NCBI GenBank assembly: GCA_009377695.1
Contig: WHTP01000034.1
Location: 1 to 45,428 of the forward strand
DNA length: 45,428 bases
DNA from: Hyphomicrobiales bacterium
GTDB taxonomy: Bacteria > Pseudomonadota > Alphaproteobacteria > Rhizobiales > Xanthobacteraceae
Reading direction: 5' to 3'
Of the stretch, positions 35,284-44,087 are shown in pieces. The position numbers and the translations under genes were made by a program. The notes under the pieces were generated by a model, which was not told where the DNA came from, made no database searches, and saw only the letters and a program-made list of their open reading frames with translations. Every line of letters starts with the position of its first letter. The stretch's first letter is position 1.

Positions 35284-35742
35284 TCAGCGCCGGCTGCCGA
35301 TGAATTGCAGCACGATCTCGCGCCGATGCGGCTGCGCGCGATGCTCGGCGAGATAAAGGCCTTGCCAGGTGCCCACTGCAAGCTTACCGCCGATGACAGG
35401 AATATGAAGCGAGACGCCGTTGACCATCGCCTTGATGTGCGCCGGCATGTCGTCGGGCCCTTCGGCGTCGTGCACCCAGCCTGCATCAGCAGGCGCAAGC
35501 CGGTCGAGCGCGGTCACAAGGTCCGTCTGCACGTCGGGATCGGCGTTTTCCTGAATGACCAGCGACGCCGAGGTGTGACGAAGGTAGGCGAGTAGCACAC
35601 CGTCACCCGCCCCCGCCTCCGTCAGGAAGCGTGCGGCATCGCGAGTGAAGTCAAAGAATCCCGGCGCTGACGTGTCGATCCCAAGTGTCGCGGTGGCGAT
35701 GAGGTCCGGCGTCACACGGTGGATCGCGGACAGCCGGCTCAC
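35284..35742 (-). CDS. YjbQ family protein (secondary thiamine-phosphate synthase type)
   Basis: A 152-residue YjbQ/UPF0047 protein. Signatures: LAYLRHTSASLVIQENADPDVQTDL (H56), DDMPAHIKAMVNGVSLHIPV and LAVGTWQGLYLAEHR, the last being diagnostic. Members show weak thiamine-phosphate synthase activity; the physiological function is unsettled. It is cytosolic, full length, and ends 8 bp from repeat copy 4. The preceding gene on the same strand, a small exported protein, stops 10 bp before its start, so the two form an operon. Confidence 0.93.
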   Translation of the reverse strand: MSRLSAIHRVTPDLIATATLGIDTSAPGFFDFTRDAARFLTEAGAGDGVLLAYLRHTSASLVIQENADPDVQTDLVTALDRLAPADAGWVHDAEGPDDMPAHIKAMVNGVSLHIPVIGGKLAVGTWQGLYLAEHRAQPHRREIVLQFIGSRR

Positions 35743-35752
35743 GCGATTTCCC

Positions 35753-36220
35753 TTAGATCCGCTTTTGGATGTCGCGCTGCACGCTTGCGATCATCTCGAC
35801 CAGGCGGCGCCAGACCTTCTCGATAACGGACATGACCCGGTTGATCTCGGCATCGTCCGGGGATTGTGGACGCCGCACCTGGGACTTCCCCGCCTGATCC
35901 GGACGCATGCCGTCCGGCAGCGGCAGGTCACGGCTCAACAGCTCCTTCTTGAGCGCGGCATTGTCGTTCTGCAGGCGGGAGATCTCGGCTTCGAGCGCAG
36001 TGCGCTCGTCCGGCACGAGCTGGCATTGCCAGCCGCTGGTGCGGCGATTGCACATCGCCACCTGCCCGGAGCGGCCGTCGAGGCGCAGGTAGCCCTCGTC
36101 GGCGCGATGGAAGGTGAAACGCGCGTCCCCGCCTTCGGGCGAGGTCGGCTGCGCGCCGGCGGCCGTCGCGGCAAGCGCGCAAGCGGCGATGACGACAGCC
36201 GTGATGCGCGACCGGATCAT
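35753..36220 (-). CDS. Small exported protein with coiled-coil, unknown function
   Basis: A 155-residue protein. Residues 1-24 are a signal peptide (MIRSRITAVVIAACALAATAAGAQP). The next part (FTFHRADEGYLRLDGRSGQVAMCNRRTSGWQCQLVPDER) has two cysteines likely to pair in the periplasm. A predicted coiled coil, ALEAEISRLQNDNAALKKELLSR, follows, then a helix near the C-terminus. ATG 36220 is supported by AAGGAGTTTCAGC upstream and by the signal peptide. Similar short alphaproteobacterial proteins are uncharacterised. It ends 10 bp before yjbQ. Confidence 0.75.
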   Translation of the reverse strand: MIRSRITAVVIAACALAATAAGAQPTSPEGGDARFTFHRADEGYLRLDGRSGQVAMCNRRTSGWQCQLVPDERTALEAEISRLQNDNAALKKELLSRDLPLPDGMRPDQAGKSQVRRPQSPDDAEINRVMSVIEKVWRRLVEMIASVQRDIQKRI

Positions 36221-36691
36221 GCTGAAACTCCTTGCATCGGCGAGCCGCGAAACTGCAGGACCGCAACCGCGGAACGTTATCACTTCCGCGCCCGCCGCAG
36301 AACCGTGCCGCGGTTGCGCTCGTGCCGCCGATTTGAAGGTCCTACAGCAATTGCAGCAAATTCGACCAGGAACTTCAAAATCGAAAAGCGGCACTATTCT
36401 CGATTCTCGCGGCGAGTCCGACAGGGGGACTTCTGAACCAAAGCCACACTAGATTCAAAGAGTTGCTTAGTGTCCTTCGATTCCGAAGTTCGAATGCTCA
36501 TTCCGACGGCGCACCACGACGCTTTTCGCGTCAGCCGAACCCTGGATAAATCGCCGATCCAAAAGGCTTTTCAACTAGTTAGCCAGGGTCCTGCTGTTCT
36601 TGACTTGACCAGACCCGGCCAGTATGGTCCGCGCGGCCTCGGGGCGGCGGACTGCCGCGATCTCTCCGTAGTGTTCGCGGGTGTCGAAAGC
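36221..36691. other. Divergent intergenic region upstream of the F0 ATP synthase operon
   Basis: These 471 bp between divergent starts contain an incomplete, inverted copy of the paired-hairpin repeat (36405-36492) and otherwise no gene. The promoter of atpI should lie in 36500-36690; I could not pick out a convincing -35/-10 pair by eye. Confidence 0.4.
36405..36492. repeat. Paired-hairpin repeat, copy 5 (inverted, two half-hairpins)
   Basis: Reading right to left it contains the right arm of hairpin A (CGATTCCGAAGTTCG at 36478-36492), the border TAGTGTCC, the spacer, the border CACACTAG (36445-36452), the left arm of hairpin B (GGACTTCTGAACC, 36427-36439) and its loop (CTCGCGGCGAGTCCG). 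The left arm of A and the right arm of B are missing. It is thus a central fragment of the full unit, in the opposite orientation to copies 1, 2 and 4. Confidence 0.88.
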
Positions 36692-37075
36692 ATGGCCGAC
36701 GACGCGCGCGACCAACACGATAAAGACGATCGCAAGCTTCAGCCAACCGACGAGGCCGCGCTCTCCGCGCGGTTCCAGCGTCTCGGTGAACGGCTCGGCA
36801 AGCTCAACCGCAGCCGTGCATCCGACAGGCAGCCCGGCGAACCTCCGGCCTCCGATCCGTCGGCGATCGCCCGAGGCCTCCGGCTTTCGGTTGAGCTGGT
36901 CGCAGGCGTGCTGGTCGGTGCCGGCATCGGCTGGCTCCTTGACCGGTGGCTTGGGATTTCGCCGTGGGGAATGATCGTGTTTCTGCTGCTTGGCTTCGCC
37001 GCGGGGGTTCTCAACGTGATGCGGGTGGCGGGTGTGGTTCAGCCCAACAAGCTGGATCCGCCGGGGTCGAAATAG
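36692..37075 (+). CDS. atpI: ATP synthase protein I
   Basis: A 127-residue AtpI, a small membrane protein encoded first in bacterial atp operons; it is thought to help assemble the c-ring or move Mg2+. The N-terminal half is hydrophilic (MADDARDQHDKDD, LSARFQRLGERLG). Two helices follow: LSVELVAGVLVGAGIGWLLDRWLG and GMIVFLLLGFAAGVLNVMRV, matching the AtpI fold. The start at 36692 is chosen because the preceding frame has no homology. atpB begins 58 bp after the stop. Confidence 0.9.
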   Translation: MADDARDQHDKDDRKLQPTDEAALSARFQRLGERLGKLNRSRASDRQPGEPPASDPSAIARGLRLSVELVAGVLVGAGIGWLLDRWLGISPWGMIVFLLLGFAAGVLNVMRVAGVVQPNKLDPPGSK

Positions 37076-37132
37076 CGAAGGCCGTCCGCGCGGGACGGTC
37101 TCAGGGTTGAAGACGGACGTTTGAAGGCGGAT

Positions 37133-37879
37133 ATGGATCCGATCCACCAGTTCGAGATCAAGAATCTCTTCGTGTTGACGCGCATTGGCGGCCACGAGAT
37201 CGCCTTCACCAATTCCGCGCTCTATATGGTCATCGCGCTCGCAGTGATCTCGGCGCTGATGATCGGGGCGACCACCTCGCGGGCGCTGGTGCCCGGACGC
37301 ATGCAATCAATCGCCGAGATCTCCTACGAGTTTATCGCCAACACACTGCGGCAGAGCGCCGGTTCGGAGGGAATGAAGTTCTTCCCGCTGGTGTTCACGC
37401 TGTTCATGTTCATCCTGACGGTGAACATGCTGGGATTGATCCCCTACACCTTCACGGTAACGAGCCACATCATCATCACCGTCTCGCTGGCACTCCTGGT
37501 GTTCCTCACCGTCATTGTCTACGGCTTCAAGAAGAACGGGCTGCGCTTCTTCAAACTGTTCGTGCCGAGCGGCATCCCGATCGTGATCCTGCCGCTGGTG
37601 ACTTTCATCGAAGTCCTGTCCTTTATCTCGCGCCCGATCTCCCACAGCGTGCGTCTGTTTGCGAACATGCTGGCCGGGCACATCACGCTCAAGGTATTTG
37701 CCGGTTTCGTCACCATGCTCGGCGCCGCCGGCTTCTTTGGCTGGATGGGCGCGGTGCTGCCGCTCGGCCTGACTGTGGCACTGACCGCGCTCGAACTTCT
37801 CGTGGCTTTCCTGCAGGCTTACGTCTTTGCCATCCTCACCTGCATCTATCTCAATGATGCAATTCACCCGGGCCACTGA
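37133..37879 (+). CDS. atpB: F0F1 ATP synthase subunit a
   Basis: A 248-residue subunit a, the membrane half-channel of the proton path. The essential arginine is R174 in [18 protein letters not shown]; other signatures are [25 protein letters not shown] and the C-terminal [37 protein letters not shown] precedes ATG 37133; an in-frame TTG at 37121 is less likely. It lies between atpI and atpE in the F0 operon. Confidence 0.97.
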   Translation: MDPIHQFEIKNLFVLTRIGGHEIAFTNSALYMVIALAVISALMIGATTSRALVPGRMQSIAEISYEFIANTLRQSAGSEGMKFFPLVFTLFMFILTVNMLGLIPYTFTVTSHIIITVSLALLVFLTVIVYGFKKNGLRFFKLFVPSGIPIVILPLVTFIEVLSFISRPISHSVRLFANMLAGHITLKVFAGFVTMLGAAGFFGWMGAVLPLGLTVALTALELLVAFLQAYVFAILTCIYLNDAIHPGH

Positions 37880-37908
37880 CCCGATCAACTGTCGAAAAGG
37901 AGCTTCTC

Positions 37909-38136
37909 ATGGATCCGACCGCCGCAAAGTTCATTGGTGCCGGCATTGCCTGCATTGGCATGGGCGGCGCCGGCGTCGGCGTCGGCACCATCTTCGGGCA
38001 TTATCTCGCCGCCGCGCTGCGCAATCCGTCAGCCGCGCAAGGCCAGTTCGGCAACCTGATCTTCGGGTTCGCCGTGACCGAAGCGCTTGGCATCTTCTCG
38101 CTGCTGATCGCGCTGCTGTTGCTGTTCGCCCTCTAA
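37909..38136 (+). CDS. atpE: F0F1 ATP synthase subunit c
   Basis: A 75-residue two-helix hairpin, the c-ring proteolipid. The proton-carrying acidic residue is E58 in [15 protein letters not shown]. The polar loop is [11 protein letters not shown], giving the RNP motif expected. The first helix is rich in Gly/Ala ([14 protein letters not shown]), typical for tight ring packing and proton (not sodium) use. AAAAGGAGCTTCTC precedes the ATG. It is 29 bp after atpB and 58 bp before the b' gene. Confidence 0.98.
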   Translation: MDPTAAKFIGAGIACIGMGGAGVGVGTIFGHYLAAALRNPSAAQGQFGNLIFGFAVTEALGIFSLLIALLLLFAL

Positions 38137-38194
38137 GGATCTGGAGCCGCAAGCGGCGCCGGCCGACGCTGGCGCCCGCTTTGTGGGATTGACG

Positions 38195-38749
38195 ATGGCT
38201 CAGAAGAGCGCAGAGCCGATCACCTCGATCGAGCACATTCCGTCATCGGAGCACGGCAAGGGATTCCCTCCGTTCGATCCGACGACCTTCGCCTCGCAAT
38301 TCGTGTGGCTCGTGCTGGTGTTCGGCGCGCTCTACCTGCTGATGTCGCGGATCGCGTTGCCACGCATCGGCGCCATCATGGATTCGCGGCGTCAGAGCGT
38401 CGAAGGCGACCTCGCCGAAGCCAAGAGCCTGAAGGACTCCTCCGACGCCGCCATCGCGGCCTATGAGAAGGCGCTCGCGGACGCGCGCGGCCGCGCCCAG
38501 GCGCTGGCCAACGAGACCCGCGAGAAGTTCGCGGCTGAAGCGGAAGCTGCCCGCAAGGAGCTCGATGCGGCGCTCAACACCCGCCTCACCGAGGCCGAGC
38601 AGGCGATCGCGACGCGCCGGACCGCCGCCATGGCCAACGTCCACGACATTGCGGTCGAGACGGCGGCGGCGATTGTCGAGCGCCTCACCGGCAATGCGCC
38701 GGCGAAGCCTGACGTCGCGAAGGCCGTTGCCGGCACGCTGAAGAGCTGA
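38195..38749 (+). CDS. F0F1 ATP synthase subunit b'
   Basis: A 184-residue peripheral-stalk subunit of the b/b' type. One N-terminal helix ([20 protein letters not shown]) is preceded by about 30 polar residues with FPPFD, as in b' of Alphaproteobacteria, then a long Ala/Glu-rich coiled coil. Bacteria of this clade, like phototrophs and chloroplasts, use a b/b' heterodimer. The gene name varies between databases (atpG or atpF2), so none is given. It ends 11 bp before atpF. Confidence 0.92.
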   Translation: MAQKSAEPITSIEHIPSSEHGKGFPPFDPTTFASQFVWLVLVFGALYLLMSRIALPRIGAIMDSRRQSVEGDLAEAKSLKDSSDAAIAAYEKALADARGRAQALANETREKFAAEAEAARKELDAALNTRLTEAEQAIATRRTAAMANVHDIAVETAAAIVERLTGNAPAKPDVAKAVAGTLKS

Positions 38750-38760
38750 GGATCGACACG

Positions 38761-39243
38761 ATGTTCACCCCTGAATTCTGGGTTGCCGTCGCTTTCGTCA
38801 TCTTCATCGGAGTGCTCATCTATTTTGGCACTCACAAGATGATCCTCGACGCCATCGATCAACGCGCCGGGCGCATCAAGGCGGAACTCGACGAAGCGCG
38901 CCGCCTGAAAGAAGAGGCGCGCGCGCTGCTCGCCGAATATGAGCGCAAGAAGAGCGAGGCCGTACGCGAAGCCGCGGGCATCATCGAAGGCGCCAAGGCG
39001 GAAGCCGAGCGGCTCGCGGTCGAGACCAAGGCCAAGTCGGAGGAATTCCTCGCCCGCCGCACCAAGCTCGCCGAGACCAAGATTGCGCAGGCGGAAGCGC
39101 AGGCGGTCGCCGATGTGCGCAATGCCGCCGCCGACGCCGCGGTCGCTGCCGCCGAGCGGGTGCTGACCGACACCGTCAAGGGCAAGCTCGCCGATGACCT
39201 GATCGGCAAGGGCATTGCGGAAGTAAAGGCGAAGCTGAATTAG
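38761..39243 (+). CDS. atpF: F0F1 ATP synthase subunit b
   Basis: A 160-residue subunit b of the peripheral stalk. The single membrane helix lies at the very N-terminus ([18 protein letters not shown]), followed by [26 protein letters not shown] and a long Ala/Lys/Glu coiled coil. It is the last gene of the F0 operon; the F1 genes (delta, alpha, gamma, beta, epsilon) are not here, as is usual in Hyphomicrobiales. About 38 bp after its stop begins a long palindromic repeat that could end the transcript. Confidence 0.95.
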   Translation: MFTPEFWVAVAFVIFIGVLIYFGTHKMILDAIDQRAGRIKAELDEARRLKEEARALLAEYERKKSEAVREAAGIIEGAKAEAERLAVETKAKSEEFLARRTKLAETKIAQAEAQAVADVRNAAADAAVAAAERVLTDTVKGKLADDLIGKGIAEVKAKLN

Positions 39244-39280
39244 ATTTCGCCGGTTCTCTCTCCAATAGACAAAATTCAAT

Positions 39281-39400
39281 CGTCATCCTGAGGTGCCCGA
39301 GCGCAGCGAGGGCCTCGAAGGATGCACGCCTCGGCCTTGCCGCACCACTTGGGCCGTCGTCCTTCGAGGGCCGCCTACGGCGGCCACCTCAGGATGACGG
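39281..39400. repeat. GTCATCCTGAGG-type palindromic repeat, copy 3
   Basis: CGTCATCCTGAGGTG (39281-39295) mirrors CACCTCAGGATGACG near 39385-39399. Inner arms CCTCGAAGGATG and CGTCCTTCGAGG lie at about 39313 and 39358. It is very close in sequence to copy 1 at 7811 (shared GATGCACG-, TTGCCGC-CCACT-GGGCCGTCG centre). It sits between the convergent stops of atpF (39243) and the lipoprotein gene (39445). Confidence 0.92.
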
Positions 39401-39444
39401 AATCGAAAGCTGAGTTTGCCTCAAAGGCTCACTTCAAAATCCGG

Positions 39445-40188
39445 CTAACGCCGGAATTCCGGCGCCACTGACCGCTCCAGTCGCTTGGGCGGTGGCTTCT
39501 GCGCTTTCGGCGCCTTCTTCCTCTTCGACTGCGGCCGGCCGCGGTCGCCGGCTTCGTCGAAGCCGACATAGACGACATACTTCTGCAAATCGGCGGGCGG
39601 TGGCATCGGGAAGCTCAAATCTTCCTCGATGTCTGTGAACACGGTGCTGTTGGAATCGAGCGCTACCGGCACGCGCCGGAACTTGGTCACGATGGTTTTG
39701 GGCTGCACGCCTTCCTGAACGACCGCATAGCGGATCGGTGCGCTCACCTGCGACGGCGAACCGGCGGGACCCAGGACAGCGCGTCCCTGCACCCCGACGC
39801 GCATGCGCACGGTGCCGGCGTCAACGAAGCATTGCCGCGCCATTTCCAGGAATGTGAGTTGGTAGCGCAGATCGTTGGGGGTCGGATCCTGCTGCTTGGC
39901 GCCGACCGCGAAGGTGCCGGCGCCGGTCCTGATAGCGACCGAGGGGCAGTCGTCCTCGAGCGAGACATTGCTCGCCGGGGCTGCCGGCCCCCCCGACGCC
40001 TGGGCTTGCGCCGCCGGGCTCGGGCGCGCGAACCAGGTCGGCAGGCTACCGGTGATCGATGGCAGGCTTCCGCCCGACGAGCAGCCGGCAACGATGGCGC
40101 CGGCGCCGAGCAGAGCCGCAAAGCGGATGATACCGCGCAATTGATCGTTCGGGCCCGCGAACCGCATCACGACGTTCAACTCTGACAA
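39445..40188 (-). CDS. Putative lipoprotein, unknown function
   Basis: A 247-residue protein. A lipobox lies at residues about 32-36 (GAIVAGC-SSGG), so the mature protein would be lipid-anchored at Cys. A Ser/Pro/Ala linker follows, then a domain with two cysteines (EDDCPSVAIRTGAGTF and MARQCFVDAGTVRMRVGVQGRAVLGP), and a Lys/Arg/Pro-rich tail (KRKKAPKAQKPPPKRLERS). Similar lipoproteins occur in Bradyrhizobiaceae; I know no function. Residues 1-18 before the hydrophobic core may be partly excess if a later start is used. It lies downstream of the acetyltransferase gene on the same strand. Confidence 0.75.
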   Translation of the reverse strand: MSELNVVMRFAGPNDQLRGIIRFAALLGAGAIVAGCSSGGSLPSITGSLPTWFARPSPAAQAQASGGPAAPASNVSLEDDCPSVAIRTGAGTFAVGAKQQDPTPNDLRYQLTFLEMARQCFVDAGTVRMRVGVQGRAVLGPAGSPSQVSAPIRYAVVQEGVQPKTIVTKFRRVPVALDSNSTVFTDIEEDLSFPMPPPADLQKYVVYVGFDEAGDRGRPQSKRKKAPKAQKPPPKRLERSVAPEFRR

Positions 40189-40256
40189 AAATCCCCTCGT
40201 TGGACGGCTTTATAGCAGGGCAACCATGGCGGACCCAAGGCCTGCCTTAGGCTCGG

Positions 40257-40844
40257 TTAGAGCGGCGGATCGTCCCGCAACCGGGCGAACAGGATGTGGT
40301 CCTGCCAAATCCCGTTGATGCAGAGGTATTGCCGGGCGAAGCCTTCGCGCCGGAACCCGTTGCGCTCCAGGAGGCGGATCGACGCATCGTTTCCCGGGAT
40401 GCAGGCCGCCTCCACGCGATGCAGCCGCAGCGTCCCGAACGCGAACGGCAGAACGGTGCCTACCGCCGCGGTCATGTAGCCCTGCCCCGCATAAGGCAGG
40501 CCCATCCAGTAGCCAAGGCTGCCTGCCTGCGCGCATCCACGACGGATGTTGGCGAGCGTCAGCCCGCCGACCATCACATTGTCACTTTTGCGAAAGATGA
40601 AGAACGGATAGGCGATATCGCTGCGCTGGTCTTCTGCGTAACGGCGGATGCGGCGGCGAAACGCCGCGCGCGTCAGATCGTCGGCCGGCCAAGTCGGCTC
40701 CCAGGGCGTGAGGAAGTCGCGGCTCGCCGCGCGCAGCGCCGACCACTCCGCATGATCCGACATCTGCGGCGCGCGCAGCAGGACGCTGTCGCCGGAGATC
40801 GCCGGCGGTTGTTCGGAAAAGCTGACGGTGCGGAAGAAGGCCAT
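40257..40844 (-). CDS. GNAT-family N-acetyltransferase (RimJ/RimL-like)
   Basis: A 195-residue GNAT protein of the type that acetylates protein N-termini or small amines. Seen: VLLRAPQMSDHAEW, FLTPWEPTWPADDLTRAAFRRR, YPFFIFRKSDNVMVGGLTLAN, LGYWMGLPYAGQGYMTAAV (the acetyl-CoA loop) and NDASIRLLERNGFRREGFARQYL. The start at 40844 (MAFFRT) matches homologues as I recall them; an in-frame ATG at 40916, 13 bp after the M16 peptidase stop and with a weak GGCGGA upstream, is a real alternative and would add 24 residues. Third gene of the thrC operon. Confidence 0.88.
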   Translation of the reverse strand: MAFFRTVSFSEQPPAISGDSVLLRAPQMSDHAEWSALRAASRDFLTPWEPTWPADDLTRAAFRRRIRRYAEDQRSDIAYPFFIFRKSDNVMVGGLTLANIRRGCAQAGSLGYWMGLPYAGQGYMTAAVGTVLPFAFGTLRLHRVEAACIPGNDASIRLLERNGFRREGFARQYLCINGIWQDHILFARLRDDPPL

Positions 40845-40929
40845 GGATTCAGCCGTCACAGGGCCGGCGGCGGCAAACGAAAGGCGGGCGCCTTCTGGAA
40901 TTCGCTCGCCCGTCATTGATCGTCCGCCG

Positions 40930-42201
40930 TCACGCCGCCCGCTTGACCAGACTTTCAACGATCGATGCCGCGCTTTCAAGCCCGGAACCTGGTCCCAGCG
41001 CCGCGATCGCGGGCCGGCCGCGCGCGATCAGCGCACGTCCGGCGGCACGGGCACTTTCGACCGTTACGGCTTCGATTTTCGCCACCACCTCGGCCAGCGG
41101 CATCGGACGGCCCCATGCGAATATCTGCCGCGCAAGCTGCTCTGCGCGTGCGCCGGAGCTTTCCAACGCCATCAAGAGGCCGGCCTTCATCTGCGCCTTG
41201 GCGCGCGCCACCTCGACCTCGGTGACGGTCTCGGCCGCATTCGCGATCTCGGCGACCACAACACGCATCAGCTCCGGCAGGTCGGACGCGTCGGTGCCGG
41301 CATAGAGGCCGAACATGCCCGTGTCCGAATAGGGCGCGTGGAACGCGTAGATGGCGTAGCACAATCCGCGGATCTCGCGGACCTCCTGAAACAGGCGGGA
41401 CGACATGCCGCCGCCCAGCACGCTGGTGAAGACCTGCATGCTGAAGAGATTGGGGTCACGCTGCGGCAAGCCGTGCATGGCCAGCGCCACATGCACCTGC
41501 TCGAGGTCCCGCCTCTCGACATAGGTGCCGCCGGCGAAATGTGCCGACGCCGGCACCGGCGCGGCCGGCCCGGCGAAGCTCGCGAACTGTTTCTCGACCT
41601 GCTCGACCAGCGCGCGGTGCTCGATCGCGCCGGCCGCCGCAACGACCATGTCGGGTGCGCGATAGTTGCGCGTCAGATAGGCGCCGAGTCGCTTGCGGTC
41701 AAAAGACTTCACGCTCTCGCGCGTGCCCAGGATGGAGCGGCCGATCGGCTGGCCGGGGAACGCCGTTTCCTGCAGCTTGTCGAACACGATATCGTCCGGC
41801 GCGTCGTCGGCCGCGCCGATCTCCTGCACGATCACGTTCTGCTCGCGCTGCAATTCCTCCGGGTCGAAGGCCGGATTCGACAGGATGTCGGACAAGACGT
41901 CGACCGCGAGCGGCACGTCGGCGCGCAGCACGCGCGCGTAATACGATGTCGACTCGACGCTGGTCGAGGCATTGAGATCGCCGCCAACCGCCTCCACCTC
42001 CTCGGCGATCTGCCGCGCGGTGCGGCGCTTAGTGCCCTTGAACGCCATGTGTTCGAGGAGATGCGAGATGCCGTGCTCGTCCGGCCGCTCGTCGCGGCTG
42101 CCGGAGCCGACCCAGACTCCAAGTGAGGCGGACTCCAGATGCGGCATGTCGTCGGTCACGACGGTCAGGCCCGTGGGTAGGCGCGTGATCTCGACACTCA
42201 T
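40930..42201 (-). CDS. M16 family zinc peptidase (processing-peptidase-like)
   Basis: A 423-residue M16B metallopeptidase, related to the mitochondrial processing peptidase beta subunit. The inverted zinc motif is H47-LLE-H51 (SHLLEHMAFKGT), and the distal Glu falls at E127 (VIVQEIGA), exactly 76 residues after H51 as in the family. DLNASTSVESTSYYARVL also matches. Complete catalytic residues suggest an active, probably cytosolic or periplasm-facing enzyme; no signal peptide is present. The start overlaps the thrC stop by 4 bp (42198-42201), the pairing common in Alphaproteobacteria. Confidence 0.95.
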   Translation of the reverse strand: MSVEITRLPTGLTVVTDDMPHLESASLGVWVGSGSRDERPDEHGISHLLEHMAFKGTKRRTARQIAEEVEAVGGDLNASTSVESTSYYARVLRADVPLAVDVLSDILSNPAFDPEELQREQNVIVQEIGAADDAPDDIVFDKLQETAFPGQPIGRSILGTRESVKSFDRKRLGAYLTRNYRAPDMVVAAAGAIEHRALVEQVEKQFASFAGPAAPVPASAHFAGGTYVERRDLEQVHVALAMHGLPQRDPNLFSMQVFTSVLGGGMSSRLFQEVREIRGLCYAIYAFHAPYSDTGMFGLYAGTDASDLPELMRVVVAEIANAAETVTEVEVARAKAQMKAGLLMALESSGARAEQLARQIFAWGRPMPLAEVVAKIEAVTVESARAAGRALIARGRPAIAALGPGSGLESAASIVESLVKRAA

Positions 42202-43613
42202 GCGGCGGCTCCTTCGCGTGCGGCGCGGCTGGATGACAGGATGTGGCGTTCGACGGCGGCCTGATCGACCGGCAGCGTCGTCATTCGTTCGGGGCGGCCG
42301 TTGAGGTCGCCAAGCCAGTCCGGCAATGGCGGACGCTGGCCGCAGGCAGCCTCGACGGCGTCGGGGAATTTCGCGGCATGCGCAGTCGAGAGCACGACCA
42401 TTGGCATCGCCGGGTCGCGTCGCTCCTTCTCCGCGACGGCGATGGCGACGGCGGTATGCGGATCGATGAACCGCCCGCTCTCGCGCAACAGTGTGCGGAT
42501 CGCAGCGGCGGTCTCCGCCTCGTCGGCGCGGTTGGCGGCGAACAGCCCGCGGAGCGCCGACAGGGATTGACCCGGAAGCGCAAAGCGCCGCGACTGCGGC
42601 AGCGAGCCCAACATCGCGCGGATCGACTTGTCGTCACGGCCGCCGGTCTCGAACAGGATGCGCTCGAAGTTCGAAGCGACCTGGATGTCCATCGACGGCG
42701 AGGTGGTCGCGACCACGTCGCGCGTTTCGTAAGATCCGGTCGCGAGCGCGCGCGCCAGGATGTCGTTGACGTTGGTGGCGATCACCAGCCGGTCGATCGG
42801 CAGGCCCATGCGCATGGCGACGTAGCCGGCATAGATATCGCCAAAATTCCCGGTCGGCACGGTGAACGCCAGCTTGCGATGCGGCGCGCCGAGCGCGACG
42901 GCGGCGGTGAAGTAGTAGACCGCCTGCGCGACGATGCGGGCCCAGTTGATCGAATTGACGCCGGAGAGCGACACGCGATCGCGGAAGGCGTGATGGTTGA
43001 ACAATCCCTTCACGATCGCCTGGCAGTCGTCGAAGGTGCCCTCGATCGCGAGCGCGTGGACATTGTCGTCCGCGGCGGTCGTCATCATGCGCCGCTGCAC
43101 GGCAGAGATCCGCCCCTGCGGGAACAGCACGTAAACATCGGTGCGGCTGCGCCCGCGGAAGGCTTCGACGGCAGCGCCGCCGGTATCGCCCGAGGTCGCG
43201 ACCACAACGGTGGTGCGCTCGCCGCGGGTCGCGAGCACGTGATCCATCAGCCGGCCCAGGAGTTGCATCGCCAGGTCCTTGAAGGCGAGCGTCGGACCGT
43301 GGAAGAGCTCGAGCATGAAATCGTTCGCGCCGTACTGGGATAGCGGCGCCACCGCCGGATGGCGGAACGCGCCGTAGGCCTCCCGCGCCATGCGGGCGAG
43401 CTCATGCTCGGGAATCGCGCCGCCAACGAACGGGCGGATAACCTCGACCGCCACTTCGGCGTAAGGGCGGCCGGCAAAGGCAGCGATGTCGCGGGGCTCG
43501 AGCCGCGGCCAGGTCTCGGGCACGTAGAGACCGCCGTCGCGGGCAAGCCCAGCGAGCGTCACATCGACAAAACCGAGCGGCGGAGCCTCGCCGCGGGTGG
43601 ATACATAACGCAC
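42198..43613 (-). CDS. thrC: Threonine synthase
   Basis: A 471-residue threonine synthase, converting O-phosphohomoserine to threonine with PLP. The Schiff-base lysine is K112 in LAFKDLAMQLLG; other marks are RYVSTRGEAPPLGFVDV at the N-terminus, VVATSGDTGGAAVEAF, SINWARIVAQAVYYF and the FTVPTGNFGDIYAGYVA motif. The start is taken as GTG at 43613 (VRYVSTRG) because it matches the family N-terminus; the frame remains open to 43697. It heads the thrC / M16 peptidase / acetyltransferase operon. Two perfect palindromes lie 200-270 bp upstream. Confidence 0.96.
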   Translation of the reverse strand: MRYVSTRGEAPPLGFVDVTLAGLARDGGLYVPETWPRLEPRDIAAFAGRPYAEVAVEVIRPFVGGAIPEHELARMAREAYGAFRHPAVAPLSQYGANDFMLELFHGPTLAFKDLAMQLLGRLMDHVLATRGERTTVVVATSGDTGGAAVEAFRGRSRTDVYVLFPQGRISAVQRRMMTTAADDNVHALAIEGTFDDCQAIVKGLFNHHAFRDRVSLSGVNSINWARIVAQAVYYFTAAVALGAPHRKLAFTVPTGNFGDIYAGYVAMRMGLPIDRLVIATNVNDILARALATGSYETRDVVATTSPSMDIQVASNFERILFETGGRDDKSIRAMLGSLPQSRRFALPGQSLSALRGLFAANRADEAETAAAIRTLLRESGRFIDPHTAVAIAVAEKERRDPAMPMVVLSTAHAAKFPDAVEAACGQRPPLPDWLGDLNGRPERMTTLPVDQAAVERHILSSSRAAREGAAA

Positions 43614-43811
43614 TGTCGACCTACCGGAACTCACCCAACCCACACTTAGAAAGCCACCGAACCCGCGCCCTGCCCCGACAACCAAGGGATGGCGCAAGCT
43701 ACTGATTTTTATTGTGTTCCTGACCAGAAACAGCCGGACGCAAGCAGCGGCCGAGGGGAATCTTAGAGGGTGGCACCCCCCCGCACAAGGACCGGAAACG
43801 GGGGGTCAGCC

Positions 43812-43825
43812 AACCGGTTAACCGG
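43812..43825. promoter_or_regulatory. 14-bp perfect palindrome, possible operator
   Basis: ACCGGTTAACCGGT reads the same on both strands. It lies about 200 bp upstream of thrC and 260 bp upstream of Bug protein 4. Such dyads are typical of dimeric regulator sites, but no regulator gene is nearby and the site could be chance. Confidence 0.3.
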
Positions 43826-43870
43826 TCCTGATTGAGGAACCGGAGGCCGAAATAATCAACAGATTCACTG

Positions 43871-43882
43871 CGTTAATTAACG
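43871..43882. promoter_or_regulatory. 12-bp perfect palindrome, possible operator
   Basis: CGTTAATTAACG is a perfect dyad with an A/T core, unusual in this G+C-rich background, in the same divergent gap as the palindrome at 43812. Both share GTTAA. A regulator site is possible but unproven. Confidence 0.3.
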
Positions 43883-44087
43883 TCCGGAGGTCACCCCACC
43901 AACCGGCGTCGCCCCGTCTTGCGCAATGCAGCAAGTAGTCCGGATTGGGCGCAGCGAAGTCTGGGTCAAACCCACCACCGCCTCGCTCGCTGGCAAGTTG
44001 CTACCCTTCTCACAGGGCAAGGATCATCGATCCACCGCTTATGCTATGGTGTGCGCAAAATCAGAACGAACGGACGCGGAGGGAGCA

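Larger units (their letters stand above)
43614..44087. other. Divergent intergenic region between thrC and Bug protein 4
   Basis: A 474-bp gap with no supported gene. It is less G+C-rich in its middle (around 43845-43885) than its flanks. Two perfect palindromes are seen and listed separately. GGTGGCACCCCCCCG near 43769 and ACGGGGGGTCAG near 43799 form G/C-runs. The start of the Bug gene at 44088 has CGGAGGGAGCA upstream. Confidence 0.45.
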
